36,919 nt of DNA, taken from positions 1 to 36,919 of the forward strand of contig REBP01000130.1 of assembly GCA_007692665.1 (NCBI GenBank), read 5' to 3'. The first letter of the stretch is position 1, and every line of letters begins with the position of its first letter. The notes beneath the pieces were generated by a model. The model saw nothing but the letters and a program-made list of their open reading frames with translations, ran no database searches and was not told the DNA's origin. The translations under genes were made by a program, and so were the position numbers. Shown here piece after piece: positions 35,659-36,919 of the stretch. Source of the DNA: Gemmatimonadales bacterium (GTDB taxonomy: Bacteria; Gemmatimonadota; Gemmatimonadetes; Longimicrobiales; Gaopeijiaceae).

Positions 35659-36255
35659 ATGGATCGCATTCCTCGAATCGCCCTGCTGGTCCTGCTCGCA
35701 GCCACGCATGGCTGTGCTCCCATGGAACGGGGGTCAGCCGCGCCGGCCGGATCCACGGGGGACGACCCGCCTGGCCCGCATCCGGCTGCCGAGACCACGC
35801 CCCCTCCCACCGGCGAGCCGGCGTCCCCCTCCCAGGTGCCGGGGGGAGACGAGGCCCGCTGGGAATCCCTCCTGAACGGGGTCCGGGCGCAGCCTCGGGA
35901 CTGCGGAGGCGACCCGTACGCCGCAGCCCCTCCCCTGCGGTGGGACCCCCGCCTCGGCACCGCAGCCCGGGGGCACAGCCGGGACATGGCAACCACCCGG
36001 ACGCTGAACCATGCCGGCAGCGACGGCCGCACCCCCTGGGACCGGATCGCCGCCGCAGGCTACGAGTTTTCCGCCGTGGCCGAGAACGTGGCCGGGGGTC
36101 AGCCCGACGCACGGGCCGCGGTGGAGTCCTGGATCCGGAGTCCCGGGCACTGCGTCAACCTCATGAACCCCGCGTTCCGGGACTTCGGGGCCGCTGGCGA
36201 GCGGGGCTCGAACGGAACGATGTACTGGACCCTGAAGCTCGGGGCGTCGTTCTGA
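35659..36255 (+). CDS. CAP/SCP-domain secreted lipoprotein
   Basis: The product has 198 residues from ATG 35659, with GGAGG 8 nt upstream. A short signal peptide ends at Cys19 (AATHGC), a weak lipobox. A Pro/Thr/Glu-rich linker (about 22-65) is followed by a CAP domain (about 67-198) of the SCP/PR-1 type: the conserved His in TLNHAGSDGRTPWDRIAAAGY, AENVAGG, and SWIRSPGHCVNLMNPAFRDFGAAG with the second His. Bacterial members are extracellular and of uncertain function; some bind lipids or are proteases. It is transcribed away from the TPR/caspase cassette across a ~220-bp spacer. Confidence 0.85.
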   Translation: MDRIPRIALLVLLAATHGCAPMERGSAAPAGSTGDDPPGPHPAAETTPPPTGEPASPSQVPGGDEARWESLLNGVRAQPRDCGGDPYAAAPPLRWDPRLGTAARGHSRDMATTRTLNHAGSDGRTPWDRIAAAGYEFSAVAENVAGGQPDARAAVESWIRSPGHCVNLMNPAFRDFGAAGERGSNGTMYWTLKLGASF

Positions 36256-36334
36256 CGTGGGCGCCCCCCGTTCGCGCCGAGTCGCGGGCGGATCCCGGAG
36301 GTTCACAGCGGGCTGACTTCGGCCGGCCCCGGTG

Positions 36335-36919
36335 TCACCAGTCCGGCAACATGTCCCACAGCTCTGCGGGATCCCACTCGCTCAGGTAGAGTCGGGCGGG
36401 GATCGGATTGTCGCCCATGGCTCCCACCCAGATGTAGTAGTCGCCGTCCTCGGCGTTGGGGATCGACAGCATCGGGTTCCCACCGAAGGAGTCGCGGTCG
36501 CACAACCCGCGGTCGTCCGGGAGGATCACGTGGAGGGTGGTGCTTCCGTCGCCCACGGACGCCATCGTGAGGGTCCGCCCACTACCCCCGGTGTACGTCA
36601 GAAGCACGCTGCTGTAGACGGGAACGTTTCCGTACGTGCATCCCGGCTGGTCCGGGGCGGCGGGCCCACCGGCCATCACGTCCACGCTGTGCGGATCCGG
36701 GATAAACCCGCCCACCAGCGAAACATACTGGGTTTCGGTCGCCACCTCGGCGGCGACAGGCCCCCCCCACGGCTCCTCCCCTTCCTCCTCCCAATCCCCG
36801 GCCCAGACGACCGCCAGCCAGACCAGCGCGATGAAGGCCGCGACGCCTCCTCCCACCCCCAGGAGAATCGGGCGAGCCTCCCGGAGTCGTCCCCCGGCCA
36901 GGGGCGCGGTGGGTGCCAA
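36335..36919 (-). CDS. Membrane-anchored hypothetical protein, partial at window edge
   Basis: At least 194 codons are visible; the frame is open at the right edge. The TTG at 36917-36919 could be the start but the gene may extend further. A basic stretch and one hydrophobic helix (about 17-40, ILLGVGGGVAAFIALVWLAVVWAG) precede an acidic linker and an extracytoplasmic beta-rich domain with GGFIPDPHSVDVMAGG, two Cys (about 93 and 139) and DYYIWVGAMGDN, reminiscent of pre-peptidase C-terminal beta-sandwich folds. No family is assigned. Confidence 0.7.
   Translation of the reverse strand: MAPTAPLAGGRLREARPILLGVGGGVAAFIALVWLAVVWAGDWEEEGEEPWGGPVAAEVATETQYVSLVGGFIPDPHSVDVMAGGPAAPDQPGCTYGNVPVYSSVLLTYTGGSGRTLTMASVGDGSTTLHVILPDDRGLCDRDSFGGNPMLSIPNAEDGDYYIWVGAMGDNPIPARLYLSEWDPAELWDMLPDW

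Overview
The window is a GC-rich bacterial chromosome segment (roughly 70% GC by eye, not counted). It is most likely from the phylum Gemmatimonadota or a close relative. This placement is an inference from base composition, from the CNT nucleoside transporter/PNP pair, and above all from the triple-membrane-span TPR protein at 33106-35391, a type familiar from that phylum. No plasmid, phage, transposase or CRISPR signature was seen. Most of the window is core housekeeping DNA; the accessory-looking parts are 20.4-24.0 kb and 28.2-36.9 kb.

Left end (1-6683, + strand): the 3' end of hslU, then argF and gcvT, each start codon overlapping the previous stop. These are followed by a sigma-54 activator with a degenerate receiver and a PAS hybrid histidine kinase, which together look like a regulatory pair.

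Proteostasis block (6693-17752, - strand): a sigma-70-like promoter, tRNA-Leu(UAG), trigger factor, clpP, clpX, lon, engB and a lipoprotein lie in a tightly packed run with 1-4 nt overlaps or tiny gaps. Upstream lie an HtrA/DegQ-type periplasmic protease and dnaK. Folding (Tig, DnaK), cytoplasmic proteolysis (ClpXP, Lon, HslU) and envelope proteolysis (DegQ) therefore sit within 18 kb. ClpX has an extra segment of about 45 residues in the ClpP-docking IGF loop. Lon lacks the usual conserved central coiled coil and appears to start at CTG.

Nucleoside salvage (18069-20443, + strand): a CNT-family nucleoside transporter is coupled to a purine nucleoside phosphorylase, behind a leader made of short tandem repeats.

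Middle region (20444-26828): a DUF222/HNH (13E12-type) endonuclease is associated with two parS-like 16-mers, one of them inside its reading frame. After it come a heme-oxygenase-like fusion protein (- strand), a creatininase-family hydrolase, a MntP-like manganese exporter and a PP2C phosphatase.

Right part (26961-36919): a DUF1641 protein and a type II sulfide:quinone oxidoreductase form a sulfide-oxidation pair behind an operator-like palindrome. Upstream on the same strand is a three-gene cassette: a membrane TPR protein, a 58-residue helical protein, and a 1179-residue protein joining a caspase-fold protease to an alpha/beta hydrolase. This cassette is the best candidate for an undescribed system, since it has the layout of a sensor, a small adaptor and a protease/lipase effector. 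A CAP-domain lipoprotein and the end of a membrane-anchored hypothetical protein close the window.
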